DNA from: Bradyrhizobium cenepequi
GTDB taxonomy: Bacteria; Pseudomonadota; Alphaproteobacteria; Rhizobiales; Xanthobacteraceae
Length of the DNA: 64,000 nt
Direction of reading: 5' to 3'
Assembly: GCF_020329485.1 (NCBI RefSeq)
Contig: NZ_JAGKJI010000024.1
Coordinates: forward strand, 124,001-188,000
The notes under the pieces are model-generated. The model made no database searches and was not told the origin of the DNA. It was given only the letters and a program-made list of their open reading frames with translations. Positions 51,198-60,772 of this stretch are shown here, piece by piece (within the stretch, counting starts at the first letter, position 1; the number at the start of each line of letters is the position of its first letter). Position numbers and translations under genes: made by a program.

Positions 51198-52112
51198 TTG
51201 ATCGACAAGCTTGAACTCCTGTTGGCGCTCGCAAAGGAGCGGCATTTCGGCCGCGCGGCGGAGGCGTGCGGCGTCACGCAACCGACGATGTCGACGAGCC
51301 TCAAGCAGCTCGAGGACCTCCTCGGCGTGATGCTGGTGCAGCGCGGCTCTCGCTTCCAGGGCTTCACCCCCGAAGGCGAACGCGCGCTCGATTGGGCGCG
51401 GCGTATCGTCGGCGATGCCCGCGCGATGCGGGAGGAGATCAACGGGCTGAAGCACAAGCTCTCCGGTGAGATCAGGATCGCGGCGATCCCGACTGCGCTT
51501 GGCATGGTGGCTTCGCTGACCACACCGTTCCGCGCCCGTCATCCCGACGTGCGTTTCCGCATCCAGTCCTGCACCTCGTCCGACGTGCTGGGCCTCTTGG
51601 AGAACTTAGAGGTTGATGCCGGGCTGACCTATATCGAGAACGAGCCGATCGGCAAGGTTCGCACCATCCGTCTCTATGGCGAGAGCTACCGGTTGCTGAC
51701 ATCGCCTGACGCCATGTTCGGCGATCGCGAGACTGTCACGTGGAGAGAGGTCGGCCAGGTGCCACTCTGCCTTTTGACGCCCGACATGCAGAACCGCCGC
51801 ATCATCGATCGCGCACTTCGCTCGGTCGGCGCGGAAGCAACGCCGACGCTAACCTCGAACTCGCTGCTCGTGCTCTACACCCATGTGAAGACAGGACGCT
51901 GGGCCAGCGTGATGCCGGCAAAGCTTGCCGAGACGCTCGGCCTCGCCGATGCCGTGCGCAGCATTCCGATCGTCGATCCCGTGGTGAACTACAGTATTGG
52001 CCTGGTGATCCCGCAGCGCGACCCCATGACACCCTTGATCGCCGCGCTGGTCCAGGTCGCGCGCGAAGTCGCTCCCACGTTGGAATCGGTATCGCCGGAG
52101 CCTGGCGCATGA
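51198..52112 (+). CDS. LysR-type regulator, FdsR-like
   Basis: A 304-residue LysR regulator divergent from the fds operon. Winged HTH at the N terminus (LALAKERHFGRAAEACGVTQPTMSTSLKQLEDLLG) and a periplasmic-binding-like effector domain (residues about 90-295). TTG start at 51198, no strong ribosome-binding site. By position it is the likely regulator of formate dehydrogenase, comparable to FdsR in Cupriavidus-type systems. Confidence 0.85.
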   Translation: MIDKLELLLALAKERHFGRAAEACGVTQPTMSTSLKQLEDLLGVMLVQRGSRFQGFTPEGERALDWARRIVGDARAMREEINGLKHKLSGEIRIAAIPTALGMVASLTTPFRARHPDVRFRIQSCTSSDVLGLLENLEVDAGLTYIENEPIGKVRTIRLYGESYRLLTSPDAMFGDRETVTWREVGQVPLCLLTPDMQNRRIIDRALRSVGAEATPTLTSNSLLVLYTHVKTGRWASVMPAKLAETLGLADAVRSIPIVDPVVNYSIGLVIPQRDPMTPLIAALVQVAREVAPTLESVSPEPGA

Positions 52113-52371
52113 CCAGCGTATCATTACCGCCTACCCGCCAGTCGCAGCGTGGGTTGTCAGCAGGCTGACTGTCTTTCCAACTCCCATTTGAATCGCCGCT
52201 CAATTCCTGCCGTTCTCGCGGCCGAATAGCGGCAGAATGCTGATTGTCCCCAAAGCTCAAAGCGATGATCGCCTGAACTGAAATCTTTCCTCGCCCTGCA
52301 GCATCGAGGGGAACTTGGCGACGGCTAGGCTGTTGCAATGCCACGCCTCGTTCAAACATGCAGGAGTTCCC

Positions 52372-53874
52372 GTGAATCGTCGCCAGCTGCTGCAAGGCTC
52401 GGCAGTGCTGCCGACACTCATGCTCTTTCCGGGAACCGAGACGGCCGCGGCCGTTCCGTTTGACCCATCTACCGTTCGCGAGCTCGCGCGCGGCCTCGCG
52501 AGCAAGTCGTTCGAGGCTCCCGACGAAAAGCTGCCCGCGGAGCTGAGCGATCTGAACTACGATCAATACCGCTCGATCCGCTTTCTGCCGGAGCGCGCGC
52601 TGTGGCGCGCTGAAAAGCTGCCGTTCCAGGCCCAGTTCTTTCACCGCGGCTTCTTCTACAAGAACAAGATCAGCATCTTCGAGGTTGTCGACGGGCAGGC
52701 GAACCAAATCCCCTATCGCAAGGAAGACTTCTCGTTCGGCGACAAGGTGCCGGCGTTCAACGATGCCGATCTCGGCTTTGCCGGCTTTCGCATCCACGCG
52801 CCGATCAACAGGCCCGACTATTTCGACGAGGTCTGCGTTTTCCTCGGCGCGAGCTATTTCCGTGCGGTGGCCAAGGGTGAAACCTACGGATTGTCGGCGC
52901 GGGGATTGTCAATCGACACCGGCGAGGCGAAGGGAGAGGAATTTCCCCACTTCAAGGCGTTCTGGCTGGAACGCCCCGCAGCCAACGCGACCTCGCTCGT
53001 CGTCCACGCGCTGCTCGACAGCAAGAGCTGCGCCGCGAGCTACCGCTTCACCTTGCGGCCCGGTGCGACCACTGTGTTCGACGTCGAGATGTCGCTTTAT
53101 CCACGGGTCGATCTCGAGCACGCGGGGCTGGCGCCGATGACCAGCATGTTCTTCTTCGGTCCCAATGACCGTAACGATGTCGACGATTTTCGCCCCTCCG
53201 TGCACGATTCCGACGGGCTCGCAATTTTCAACGGCAAAGGCGAAAGCCTCTGGCGTCCCCTGAGTAATCCGAGGGATCTTCAGGTCAGCACTTTCCAGGA
53301 CCTCAATCCACGCGGCTTCGGGCTGATGCAGCGCGAGAAGAGATTCGCCGCCTACGAAGACATCGAGTCGCGATTCGAAGCCCGCCCGAGCCTCTGGGTG
53401 GAACCGATCGGCGATTGGGGCGAGGGCGGCGTCGTGCTGATCGAGATCCCTACCAAGGAAGAAATCCACGATAACATTGCCGCATTCTGGCGACCCAAAG
53501 CACCGCTGAAGGCCAAGAGCGAAAACAATTTCACCTATCGTCTGCATTGGGGCCCGGATGTGCCGAAGCCTCATTCGCTCGCCCGCTTTGTCCGCACCGG
53601 CATCGGAGCGCGTGGCGAGGACAGCAAATTGTTCGTGATGGATCTGATCGGCGATGCCTTGAAGAATGTCGATCCCAACAGCATCAAGGGCGTCGTGACC
53701 GCCGAGAAATCCGAGATCACCAACATCGTCACGCAACCGAATCCCGACACGGGCGGATGGCGGCTCAGCTTCCAATGCGCGGTGAAGAAGGATACGCCCG
53801 TCGAGTTGCGGGCCTTGTTGATGCAAGACGATAAACCTCTTTCCGAAGTGTGGATTTATCGATGGGCTCCGTAG
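52372..53874 (+). CDS. opgD: Periplasmic glucan biosynthesis protein OpgD/OpgG type
   Basis: A 500-residue periplasmic protein of the MdoG family, which trims or branches osmoregulated periplasmic glucan backbones. The N terminus NRRQLLQGSAVLPTLMLFPG is a Tat-type signal (twin Arg), which favours OpgD over OpgG. GTG 52372 follows CAGGAGTTCCC; the 19 codons upstream are not signal-like. Its stop lies inside opgH, so the two are translationally coupled. Confidence 0.88.
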   Translation: MNRRQLLQGSAVLPTLMLFPGTETAAAVPFDPSTVRELARGLASKSFEAPDEKLPAELSDLNYDQYRSIRFLPERALWRAEKLPFQAQFFHRGFFYKNKISIFEVVDGQANQIPYRKEDFSFGDKVPAFNDADLGFAGFRIHAPINRPDYFDEVCVFLGASYFRAVAKGETYGLSARGLSIDTGEAKGEEFPHFKAFWLERPAANATSLVVHALLDSKSCAASYRFTLRPGATTVFDVEMSLYPRVDLEHAGLAPMTSMFFFGPNDRNDVDDFRPSVHDSDGLAIFNGKGESLWRPLSNPRDLQVSTFQDLNPRGFGLMQREKRFAAYEDIESRFEARPSLWVEPIGDWGEGGVVLIEIPTKEEIHDNIAAFWRPKAPLKAKSENNFTYRLHWGPDVPKPHSLARFVRTGIGARGEDSKLFVMDLIGDALKNVDPNSIKGVVTAEKSEITNIVTQPNPDTGGWRLSFQCAVKKDTPVELRALLMQDDKPLSEVWIYRWAP

Positions 53875-56000
53875 CGACGGAGTCGCCGCTGACGCCGGAC
53901 GCGCCGACCGACGGATTCTTGCCGCGCGAATATCCGCTCGAGATGACCCAGTCGGACTTCCGCCGCGCGCCGCCGGCGACGCGGCAGCCTGTGCCGGTGG
54001 CCTCGGCCATGTGGCTGCGGCGGACATTTGTCTTGGTGGCCAGCATCGCGCTCACCGGCGCCGGCGCCTATGAGATGTACAAGGTGCTCGAAGTCGGGGG
54101 CGTGACCGTCCTGGAATGGATGGTGCTTGCCCTGTTCGTGACATTGCTCGCCTGGATCGGCTTCTCGTTTGCGTCCGCTCTCGCCGGCTTTTTCGTCCTG
54201 CTCGGCCGAAAAGGCAACACACTGCAAATCTCAACTAGCAGCGCCTTGCCTGACATCGCAAGCCGGACGGCGGTGCTGCTGCCGACCTACAATGAAAACG
54301 AAAACCAGTTGGTGGCTCGGCTGCGCGCGATCTACGAGTCTGTTGAGGCGACCGGTTATGGGGCGCACTTCGATTGGTTTGTGCTGAGCGATACCACTGA
54401 TCCCGATATCTGGATCGCCGAGGAGCGCGCCTTCCTGAACCTGCGGCAAGCCTGCGGCTCCGATCGACTCTATTACCGTCACCGCGCCAATAATGTCGCA
54501 CGCAAGTCCGGCAACATCGCCGAGTGGATCTCGCGCTTCGGGAGCGGCTATCAGTTCATGATCGTGCTCGATGCCGACAGCCTGATGACGGGCGACACCA
54601 TGGTGCGGATGGTTCATGCGATGGAGGCGAACCCTGCGGCCGCCTTGCTGCAGACATTGCCGATCATCGTCAATGCGCGAAGCCTGTTCAGCCGCCTGCA
54701 GCAGTTTGCAGGCCGGCTTTACGGGCCGATGATCGCCGCGGGCGTCGCCTGGTGGCACGGCTCCGAAGGCAATTATTGGGGGCACAATGCCATCATCAGG
54801 GTGCGTGCATTCGCCGAGGCTGCGGGGCTGCCGGAATTGCGCGGGCGAAAGCCGTTCGGCGGACATATTCTGAGTCACGATTTCGTCGAGGCCGCGCTGA
54901 TGCGACGCTCTGGCTGGGGCATCTATATGGCGCCGACGCTCGGCGGCAGCTTTGAGGAGGTGCCCCCCTCGCTTTTGGATTTCGCGGCGCGCGACCGGCG
55001 ATGGTGCCAGGGAAACCTGCAGCATCTCGCCGTGTTGCCGACGCGTGGACTGCACTGGATCTCGCGCCTGCATTTCATGACCGGGATCGGCTCGTACATC
55101 ACGGCGCCGCTCTGGTTTACGTTCCTGCTGCTCGGCATCCTGATCTCGCTGCAGGCTCGCTTCGTCCGCCCGGAGTATTTTCCGAAAGGGTTTGCGCTGT
55201 TTCCCAACTGGCCGGCGCAGGACCCGGTGCTCGCGGCCTGGGTGTTCGGTGGCACCATGGCGCTTCTGATCGTGCCGAAACTGCTCGGCTTCCTGTTGCT
55301 GTTGACGCAACGGGAAACGCGACGTCGTTTCGGCGGGGCAATTCGCGCTTTCATTGGTGTCATCGTCGAAGTGCTGATCTCCGCCATGATCGCACCGGCG
55401 ATGATGGTGTTCCAGTCGATTGCGGTGATTGAGATCCTGATTGGCCGCGATGCCGGATGGCAGACACAGCGTCGCGACGACGGCTCGGTCGAACGACGCG
55501 AGCTTTATCGCAAATATGGAGTGCCCACAGCCTTCGGCGTGCTGATGGCCGCAAGCGCCTACGCCGTCTCTCTGCCGCTGCTGCTCTGGATGTCGCCGGT
55601 CATCATCGGCCTGTTGTTCGCGATTCCGCTCGGCGCCTATACGGCGAAGCCGCGGATGAAGGCGCTGTTTGGGACGCCGGAGGAAGTCGCGCCGCCGGCC
55701 GTGCTGACCCGCGCGAACGAGTTGGCAGCATCGCCTTCGGTCGATCGCGGCCGCGCGCTGGTCGAATTGCGAGCCGATCCGTCATTCCTGACGCAACATC
55801 TGCGCTCGCTTGCCCCGCCGAAGCGCCGGCAACCGGAGGAAATCGACCCGCAGCTCGCAACCGCCCGCGCCCGCATCGAAGCCAGCGACACCTTCGAGCA
55901 GGCGGTCGCCTCTCTCTCTGCCCGCGAGACTCTGGCGGTGTTGAACGACAGGACATTGCTGGAGAGTGTCCTGAAGTTGGCTCCGGGAAAAGCCGCCTGA
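53850..56000 (+). CDS. opgH: Glucan glucosyltransferase OpgH
   Basis: A 716-residue inner-membrane GT2 enzyme that polymerises glucose from UDP-glucose into periplasmic glucan. Two N-terminal helices, a cytosolic catalytic domain (VLLPTYNENE, MIVLDADSLMTG, HDFVEAALMRRSG and the R-x-x-RW box RDRRWCQGNLQ) and five to six C-terminal helices. Starts at GTG 53850 or ATG 53862, overlapping the opgD end. With OpgD it forms a complete opgGH-type pair. Confidence 0.93.
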   Translation: MDLSMGSVATESPLTPDAPTDGFLPREYPLEMTQSDFRRAPPATRQPVPVASAMWLRRTFVLVASIALTGAGAYEMYKVLEVGGVTVLEWMVLALFVTLLAWIGFSFASALAGFFVLLGRKGNTLQISTSSALPDIASRTAVLLPTYNENENQLVARLRAIYESVEATGYGAHFDWFVLSDTTDPDIWIAEERAFLNLRQACGSDRLYYRHRANNVARKSGNIAEWISRFGSGYQFMIVLDADSLMTGDTMVRMVHAMEANPAAALLQTLPIIVNARSLFSRLQQFAGRLYGPMIAAGVAWWHGSEGNYWGHNAIIRVRAFAEAAGLPELRGRKPFGGHILSHDFVEAALMRRSGWGIYMAPTLGGSFEEVPPSLLDFAARDRRWCQGNLQHLAVLPTRGLHWISRLHFMTGIGSYITAPLWFTFLLLGILISLQARFVRPEYFPKGFALFPNWPAQDPVLAAWVFGGTMALLIVPKLLGFLLLLTQRETRRRFGGAIRAFIGVIVEVLISAMIAPAMMVFQSIAVIEILIGRDAGWQTQRRDDGSVERRELYRKYGVPTAFGVLMAASAYAVSLPLLLWMSPVIIGLLFAIPLGAYTAKPRMKALFGTPEEVAPPAVLTRANELAASPSVDRGRALVELRADPSFLTQHLRSLAPPKRRQPEEIDPQLATARARIEASDTFEQAVASLSARETLAVLNDRTLLESVLKLAPGKAA

Positions 56001-56012
56001 AGCGCGGACTCC

Positions 56013-58328
56013 TTACGCCGCCGCCCGCATCCTCGCCGCGCACGCGTTGCGCGGCAGCGTGACGCGGACGACGGTGCCGACGCCGAGCTTCGAGCGCAGC
56101 TTCATCGAGCCGCCGTGCAGGCTGGTCAGCGAGCGCGCGATCGCAAGACCGAGGCCCGAGCCCTGGTACGTCTTGGTGAGCTGGCTCTCGACCTGCTCGA
56201 ACGGCTTGCCGAGGCGCCGCAGCGAGTCCTGTGCGATGCCGATGCCGGTGTCGGCGATCAGCATCACGATGCGATCGTCCAGCATCTGGCTGCGCACGAT
56301 CACACGGCCATTGTCGGGCGTGAACTTCACCGCATTGGAGAGCAGGTTGACGATGATCTGCTTGATCGCGCGGCGATCGGCCACCACGGAAATCGTGCTT
56401 TCGATATCGGCATCGAGCGTCAGCTTCTTGGCCTGCGCGCGTCCGGAGACCACGCGCAACGATTCCGCAAGCGTCTTCGACAGATCGAGCGGCTCCAGGT
56501 CGAGCTTCATGCGTCCCGCCTCGATCTTCGACATGTCGAGGATGTCGTTGATGACGTCGAGCAGATATTTGCCGCTGATGAGGATGTCGTGACAATATTC
56601 CTGGTACTTGTCCGAGCCGAGCGCGCCGAACATGCCGCTGCCCATGATCTCGGAGAAGCCGATGATCGCGTTCAGCGGCGTGCGCAGCTCGTGACTCATA
56701 TTGGCGAGGAACTTCGACTTGGCGGCGTTGGCCTCCTCGGCGCGGGTCTTCTCCTGCGAGTATTTCTCCGCGAGGTCGGCGAGTTCGATCGCCTGCCGCT
56801 CGAGCTCGGTCTGCGAGCGCTTCAGATCAACGACGGTGGCGCGCAGGCGCAGGTCGTTCTCGACGAGTTTCTGCTCGTGCTCCTTGATGCGGGTGATGTC
56901 GGTGCCGACGGAGACATAGCCGCCGTCCTTGGTGCGGCGCTCCGAAATGTGCAGCCACTTCCCGCCGTCGAGTTGCGCCTCGAAGGTGCGTGCGCCCGGC
57001 ATCGGCGCGCCGGTCTCGTGGAGGCGGGTGCGCACCTCCGGCATGCTGCCAACCTCGATCACCGTCTCGTAGGAGGTGCCTGGAGCAACGGCCGAATCCG
57101 GCAATTTGTGCAGACGCTGGAAGTGCGAGTTGCAGAGCACGAGGCGATCCTCGGCATCCCAGAGCACAAAGGCTTCCGGAATGGTCTCGATGGCGTCGCG
57201 CAGCCGCAAATCCGCTTCCACGGTCTTCTCGGCCAGGCTCTTCTGCTCGGTGATGTCGACCGCGATCCCGATCAGGTGCAACCCGCCATCGGCTGCGGTG
57301 AGGCTGAGCTCGCAGCGCACCCGCAGCCAGATCCAGTGGCCTTCGGTGTGCTGCATGCGGAACGACTGGTCGATGTGGTCGATCTTGCCGGAGATGAGCT
57401 GGTCGGCGATCTCGAACAGGTTGATGTCGTCGGATTTCACCAGCGCGTTGACCTCGCCGAAGGTCAGGAGGTCGTTGCGGGATTCGAGGCCGAGCAGCGT
57501 GAACATCGACTGCGACCAGAAGATGCGGCCGCGCGAGAGGTCCCAGTCCCACAGGCCGCAGCGGCCGCGGTTGAGCGCGGTGTCGATCCGGCCGCGGACC
57601 GCGTCATTGATGAGATCGCCTTCGCGCGCGCGGGTCGACTGCCAGTGGAAGGCGAAGCCGAGGATGAGCACGACGAAGCCCGTGGTCGCCGAGAGCGTGA
57701 CCGAGAGCGCGGCGTCCGATCCCCAGATCGGCTCGTTCGTCTCCTGGACCACGATCACCCGGCCGGGCAGCGACTTCACCAGGACCGAGATCGCCAGCGC
57801 GCCGTCGCCGTTCGGCAGGATCATGTCGGTGAGGATGCCCTGCTGGCTCGGCGCGGTGAGCAGCTGCGCCGTCGAGACGATGTCGAGCACATGGTCATTC
57901 TCGCCCAGGCCATCGATCGGGGAACGGGCGAGCACGTGGTGATCGGCGCCGGTGACGATGACGTGACGGCCCCTGGCGATGCCCCAGGAGGGAATGAGAT
58001 CGGGCAACAGGCTCTGCAACTGCTCGACATTGCCAAGGCGCTCGCGTCGGCTCGACGTCAGGCGATCGAGCCGCTCGGCGAGGATATCGGAGAGGGCAGC
58101 GAGGTCCCGCTTCAGCGCGGCGCGCTTCTGCCGGCTCTGGTCGACCACCTGGACGAAGGCGCCGAGGCAGATCGTGATCAGGAAGGCGATGATCAGCGTG
58201 GGCACGGCCCGGCGCAACGCAGGCTCCGCGGTCAGGAGCCTGTGGTAGTCAGGTTTCGCGATCGATTGCGCCAATCCCTTGATCGAATCGGATTGGACGC
58301 ACGCGTTCGCCGCATGCGCACGCGCCAT
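56013..58328 (-). CDS. PAS-domain sensor histidine kinase, DivJ/PleC-like
   Basis: A 771-residue inner-membrane kinase. Two helices (about 42-64 and 212-228) enclose a periplasmic domain, then PAS domains (about 260-365 and 380-490, with FRMQHTEGHWIWLRVRCE and DITEQ/DITRIKEHE ends), a short coiled coil, His546 in LANMSHELRTPLNAIIGFSE, and the ATPase domain (NLLSNAVKFTP, DTGIGI, GSGLGLAIA). The segment after the His (EYCHDILISGKYLLDVINDILDMSKIEAGR) is the one seen in alphaproteobacterial DivJ/PleC/PdhS cell-cycle kinases. Convergent with opgH, 12 bases apart; no response regulator nearby. Confidence 0.85.
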   Translation of the reverse strand: MARAHAANACVQSDSIKGLAQSIAKPDYHRLLTAEPALRRAVPTLIIAFLITICLGAFVQVVDQSRQKRAALKRDLAALSDILAERLDRLTSSRRERLGNVEQLQSLLPDLIPSWGIARGRHVIVTGADHHVLARSPIDGLGENDHVLDIVSTAQLLTAPSQQGILTDMILPNGDGALAISVLVKSLPGRVIVVQETNEPIWGSDAALSVTLSATTGFVVLILGFAFHWQSTRAREGDLINDAVRGRIDTALNRGRCGLWDWDLSRGRIFWSQSMFTLLGLESRNDLLTFGEVNALVKSDDINLFEIADQLISGKIDHIDQSFRMQHTEGHWIWLRVRCELSLTAADGGLHLIGIAVDITEQKSLAEKTVEADLRLRDAIETIPEAFVLWDAEDRLVLCNSHFQRLHKLPDSAVAPGTSYETVIEVGSMPEVRTRLHETGAPMPGARTFEAQLDGGKWLHISERRTKDGGYVSVGTDITRIKEHEQKLVENDLRLRATVVDLKRSQTELERQAIELADLAEKYSQEKTRAEEANAAKSKFLANMSHELRTPLNAIIGFSEIMGSGMFGALGSDKYQEYCHDILISGKYLLDVINDILDMSKIEAGRMKLDLEPLDLSKTLAESLRVVSGRAQAKKLTLDADIESTISVVADRRAIKQIIVNLLSNAVKFTPDNGRVIVRSQMLDDRIVMLIADTGIGIAQDSLRRLGKPFEQVESQLTKTYQGSGLGLAIARSLTSLHGGSMKLRSKLGVGTVVRVTLPRNACAARMRAAA

Positions 58329-58513
58329 GCCCTAGACCCCCACCGCAATCTGATTTGCCACACGGTTCGGAAGCCGACCCCACGTCGCTCCCGAATCAAT
58401 GTGATTTGAATCCAGTTTTTCCGGTGTGTCGAGAGTCAACGATTCGTTAATGCGAAATAATTCTTGTCCAAGGAGAATCGAGGCGAGTCCGAAACGAGAA
58501 CGTTGCCGCACCG

Positions 58514-59887
58514 CTACGCGCGCGGCGGCTCGGCGTGGCTGATGACGCGCTTGATGGTCGGGAAGGCGCGGCGCAGGGCGCGCTCGATCTCGTCGACTCC
58601 CTCATGCACCTTGATCACGCTCATCGACGGCGCGGCACGGCAGTGGAAGTTGACGATCTCGCCGGCGTCGGAGTCACGGACGCGCACATTGTGGATGTCA
58701 TGGATTGGGCCATCAGCGGCAAAGCGCGTCAGCGCCTCCTTGATGGTCTCGACGCGAACAGGAGCGGCGTCGCTGCCCCACGGCAATTCGGGCTCGAGCG
58801 GCTCGATATGGGTGTCGACCTCGACATCCTCGCCGAAGTCTTCGCGGATCGAACGCTCGAGATCATGGGCGATGGCGTGCGCTGCGGTGAGCTCCATCTC
58901 GCCGTCGACCTCGAGGTCGATGCTGACGATCAGCTTCTCGCCAAGCGCGTGGACGGTGACGTGATGGATGGCAAGCCCGGAGTTGCGCGCGATCACCATG
59001 ATGCGCTCGCGCACGCTCTCATTGTCGTGCGCGACCGGCACCGCGGTGAAGGTGAGGTCGGCATCGCCAAGCACCTCAGTGACCGCGGCCTGGGCCGTGC
59101 GCTTGATCTCTTCGACGCGGTCGATCGGGATGGTACGCGGCACCTTGGCAATGGCGTCGATGAAATAGGTGGGGCCGACCATGCGCACGCGCAGCCGCTC
59201 GACCTCGACGACACCGGGGACGCTCTGGATTGCCGCGATCGCCTTCTCCAGCGCGCCTTCCGGAGCCCGGTCGGTGAGCGTCTCCACGGTCGAGCGCGCC
59301 ATCCGCAGGCCGAGCAGCGCGATCATGACGGCGACGGCGATGGCCGCGGCGGCGTCGCCCCACCAGAAGCCGAGGCCGGCCAGCACGAGGCCGATGATGA
59401 CCGCAAAGGAGCCCATCACGTCGGAGGCGAAATGCAGCGCGTCGGCTGCGAGCGCCTGGCTCCTGGTGTCGCGCGCCGCACGATGCAGCGCCCGCGCCCG
59501 CCAGAGATTGACGAGGATGTCGATGATGAGGACCACGAAGGGGATCGCGGAGATCGACGGCGGCGGAGCGCCTTCGCTCAGCCGGCTATAGGCCTCGACC
59601 AGGATGCCGCCCGCGAGCACGTAGAGCAGGGCGATCACGCCGAGCGCGGAGATGCTTTCGAGCTTGCCGTGGCCGTAGTGATGCTCTTCGTCCGCCGGCA
59701 GGTCGGATACCCGCACCACCGCCCAGGTGATGATGGTCGCGACCAGGTCGATCGCGGAGTGCAGGGCCTCCGAGATCAGCGCCAGCGAGCCGATCGCGAT
59801 TCCGACGACGAACTTCGCCGCGGCCATGCCGCCACTGGCAAAGACCGAGATCGCCGCGACCGAGGATTTGACGCTGTGAGCGCTCAT
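58514..59887 (-). CDS. Cation diffusion facilitator metal exporter
   Basis: A 457-residue CDF transporter exporting Zn2+/Co2+/Fe2+-like ions in exchange for protons. Six helices in the first 210 residues; the metal-site motifs are HSAIDL in helix 2 and DALHFASDV in helix 5, and the loop GHGKLESISAL is typical. The C-terminal part, about 240 residues, is much longer than a standard CDF domain and looks like two or three ferredoxin-like modules (VEVERLRVRMVG, HHVTVHALGEK, HDIHNVRVRD). No metal-responsive regulator adjacent. Substrate not decidable. Confidence 0.88.
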   Translation of the reverse strand: MSAHSVKSSVAAISVFASGGMAAAKFVVGIAIGSLALISEALHSAIDLVATIITWAVVRVSDLPADEEHHYGHGKLESISALGVIALLYVLAGGILVEAYSRLSEGAPPPSISAIPFVVLIIDILVNLWRARALHRAARDTRSQALAADALHFASDVMGSFAVIIGLVLAGLGFWWGDAAAAIAVAVMIALLGLRMARSTVETLTDRAPEGALEKAIAAIQSVPGVVEVERLRVRMVGPTYFIDAIAKVPRTIPIDRVEEIKRTAQAAVTEVLGDADLTFTAVPVAHDNESVRERIMVIARNSGLAIHHVTVHALGEKLIVSIDLEVDGEMELTAAHAIAHDLERSIREDFGEDVEVDTHIEPLEPELPWGSDAAPVRVETIKEALTRFAADGPIHDIHNVRVRDSDAGEIVNFHCRAAPSMSVIKVHEGVDEIERALRRAFPTIKRVISHAEPPRA

Positions 59888-60035
59888 GGGCTGCGGTGTA
59901 GCAGGGGATTGGTGAACATCAAGTGCCGTTCACGACACGCAATCGCCACTCACTTGCAACAGCAGGTGTGTTGCGAATTATTCCGAATCCAGAAGATGTC
60001 TTGCGGAAGTTCACCAGACGCATTTCAGATGCAGG

Positions 60036-60530
60036 TCCACATTCTCGCGGTGCGTTTCACCCGAGTTTTGCAAAATCATTCGCCCTAGAATTAGAGGGCG
60101 CAGGGAACGCCGGGTGCGCGCTGCACCCGCGGTCTCGTGTGCGTAAGTGCACAAAGAAGTGCACACGAGCATACAGGTTCAGCGGAGGCAGTCCGGCATT
60201 CCCTGCGCAATGGTTTTACGGCTTATATCGTGCTCTCCCCGGTGAGACCGGGCTTCTTGCCACCGTCGCCCGTGAGAGGCGTTAGCTTCTCACGAACTTG
60301 ACGCCAGCGTCGGGGCGTCAGGACCACACGACTTCGCCGTCCGCCTCATGCGCACTCGTCCATTGCGCAATCCGCGTCCACCGCATCCCACCGCAACACT
60401 CGTGACGATCGCGAAGCGCCCCTCAATCGGGTGAGACGCGCGAACTAATAGACTGATTTCCATTTCGGAAAAACAGAAATATTTTTTCCGCGGGGACTGG
60501 ACAGGTTTTTGCTGATTTGCCCGTCGGCTT
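60036..60530. repeat. Structured dispersed repeat, copy 2
   Basis: Counterpart of 4378-4830. Long-range helix GCGCAGGGAACGCCGG (60098-60113) with CCGGCATTCCCTGCGC (60193-60208), one mismatch; inner hairpin CTCGTGTGC (60134-60142) with GCACACGAG (60161-60169); CCCGGT/ACCGGG (60238-60252); tetraloop hairpin CGTGAGAGGC-GTTA-GCTTCTCACG (60271-60294). The inner stems differ in sequence from those of copy 1 but pair fully. The 5' end follows the CDF gene by about 150 bases on its upstream side, and the 3' end has TGATTTGCCCG. Confidence 0.8.
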
Positions 60531-60557
60531 GATTTGTCGCACCCAAAGCATCCACAT

Positions 60558-60714
60558 CGTCATTGCGAGCCACCGGGTCGGCGCGTAGCGCCGCCCGATA
60601 ACAGGCTCCGCGAAGCAATCCATAGCGCCCGCGCGTGGAGGCACGGATTGCTTCGTCGCAGAGCCTGTCATCGGGCCCGCCAGAGGCGGGACCCGTTGGC
60701 TCCTCGCAATGACG
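60558..60714. repeat. Nested inverted repeat, 157 bp
   Basis: Outer arms CGTCATTGCGAG and CTCGCAATGACG close an element with inner arms CCCGATAACAGGCTC and GAGCCTGTCATCGGG, then GAAGCAATCC and GGATTGCTTC. It is a clover-leaf-like palindrome of the type dispersed in Bradyrhizobium and Rhodopseudomonas genomes (recalled). No coding content. Confidence 0.8.
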
Positions 60715-60719
60715 GGGGT

Positions 60720-60765
60720 TGTCATTCCGGAGCGACGCGAAGCATCGAGCCCGGAATCCGTCTAG
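60720..60765. repeat. Short palindromic repeat
   Basis: TTGTCATTCCGG faces CCCGGAATCCG about 20 bases apart. This motif immediately follows the 157-bp palindrome; both belong to the repeat-rich zone between the CDF gene and the small gene at 61189. Confidence 0.5.
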
Positions 60766-60772
60766 CTAGATC

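Noticed and set aside
56115..58409. 764-codon open frame on the plus strand
   Set aside because: Antisense to the PAS histidine kinase, whose H, N and G boxes are intact.
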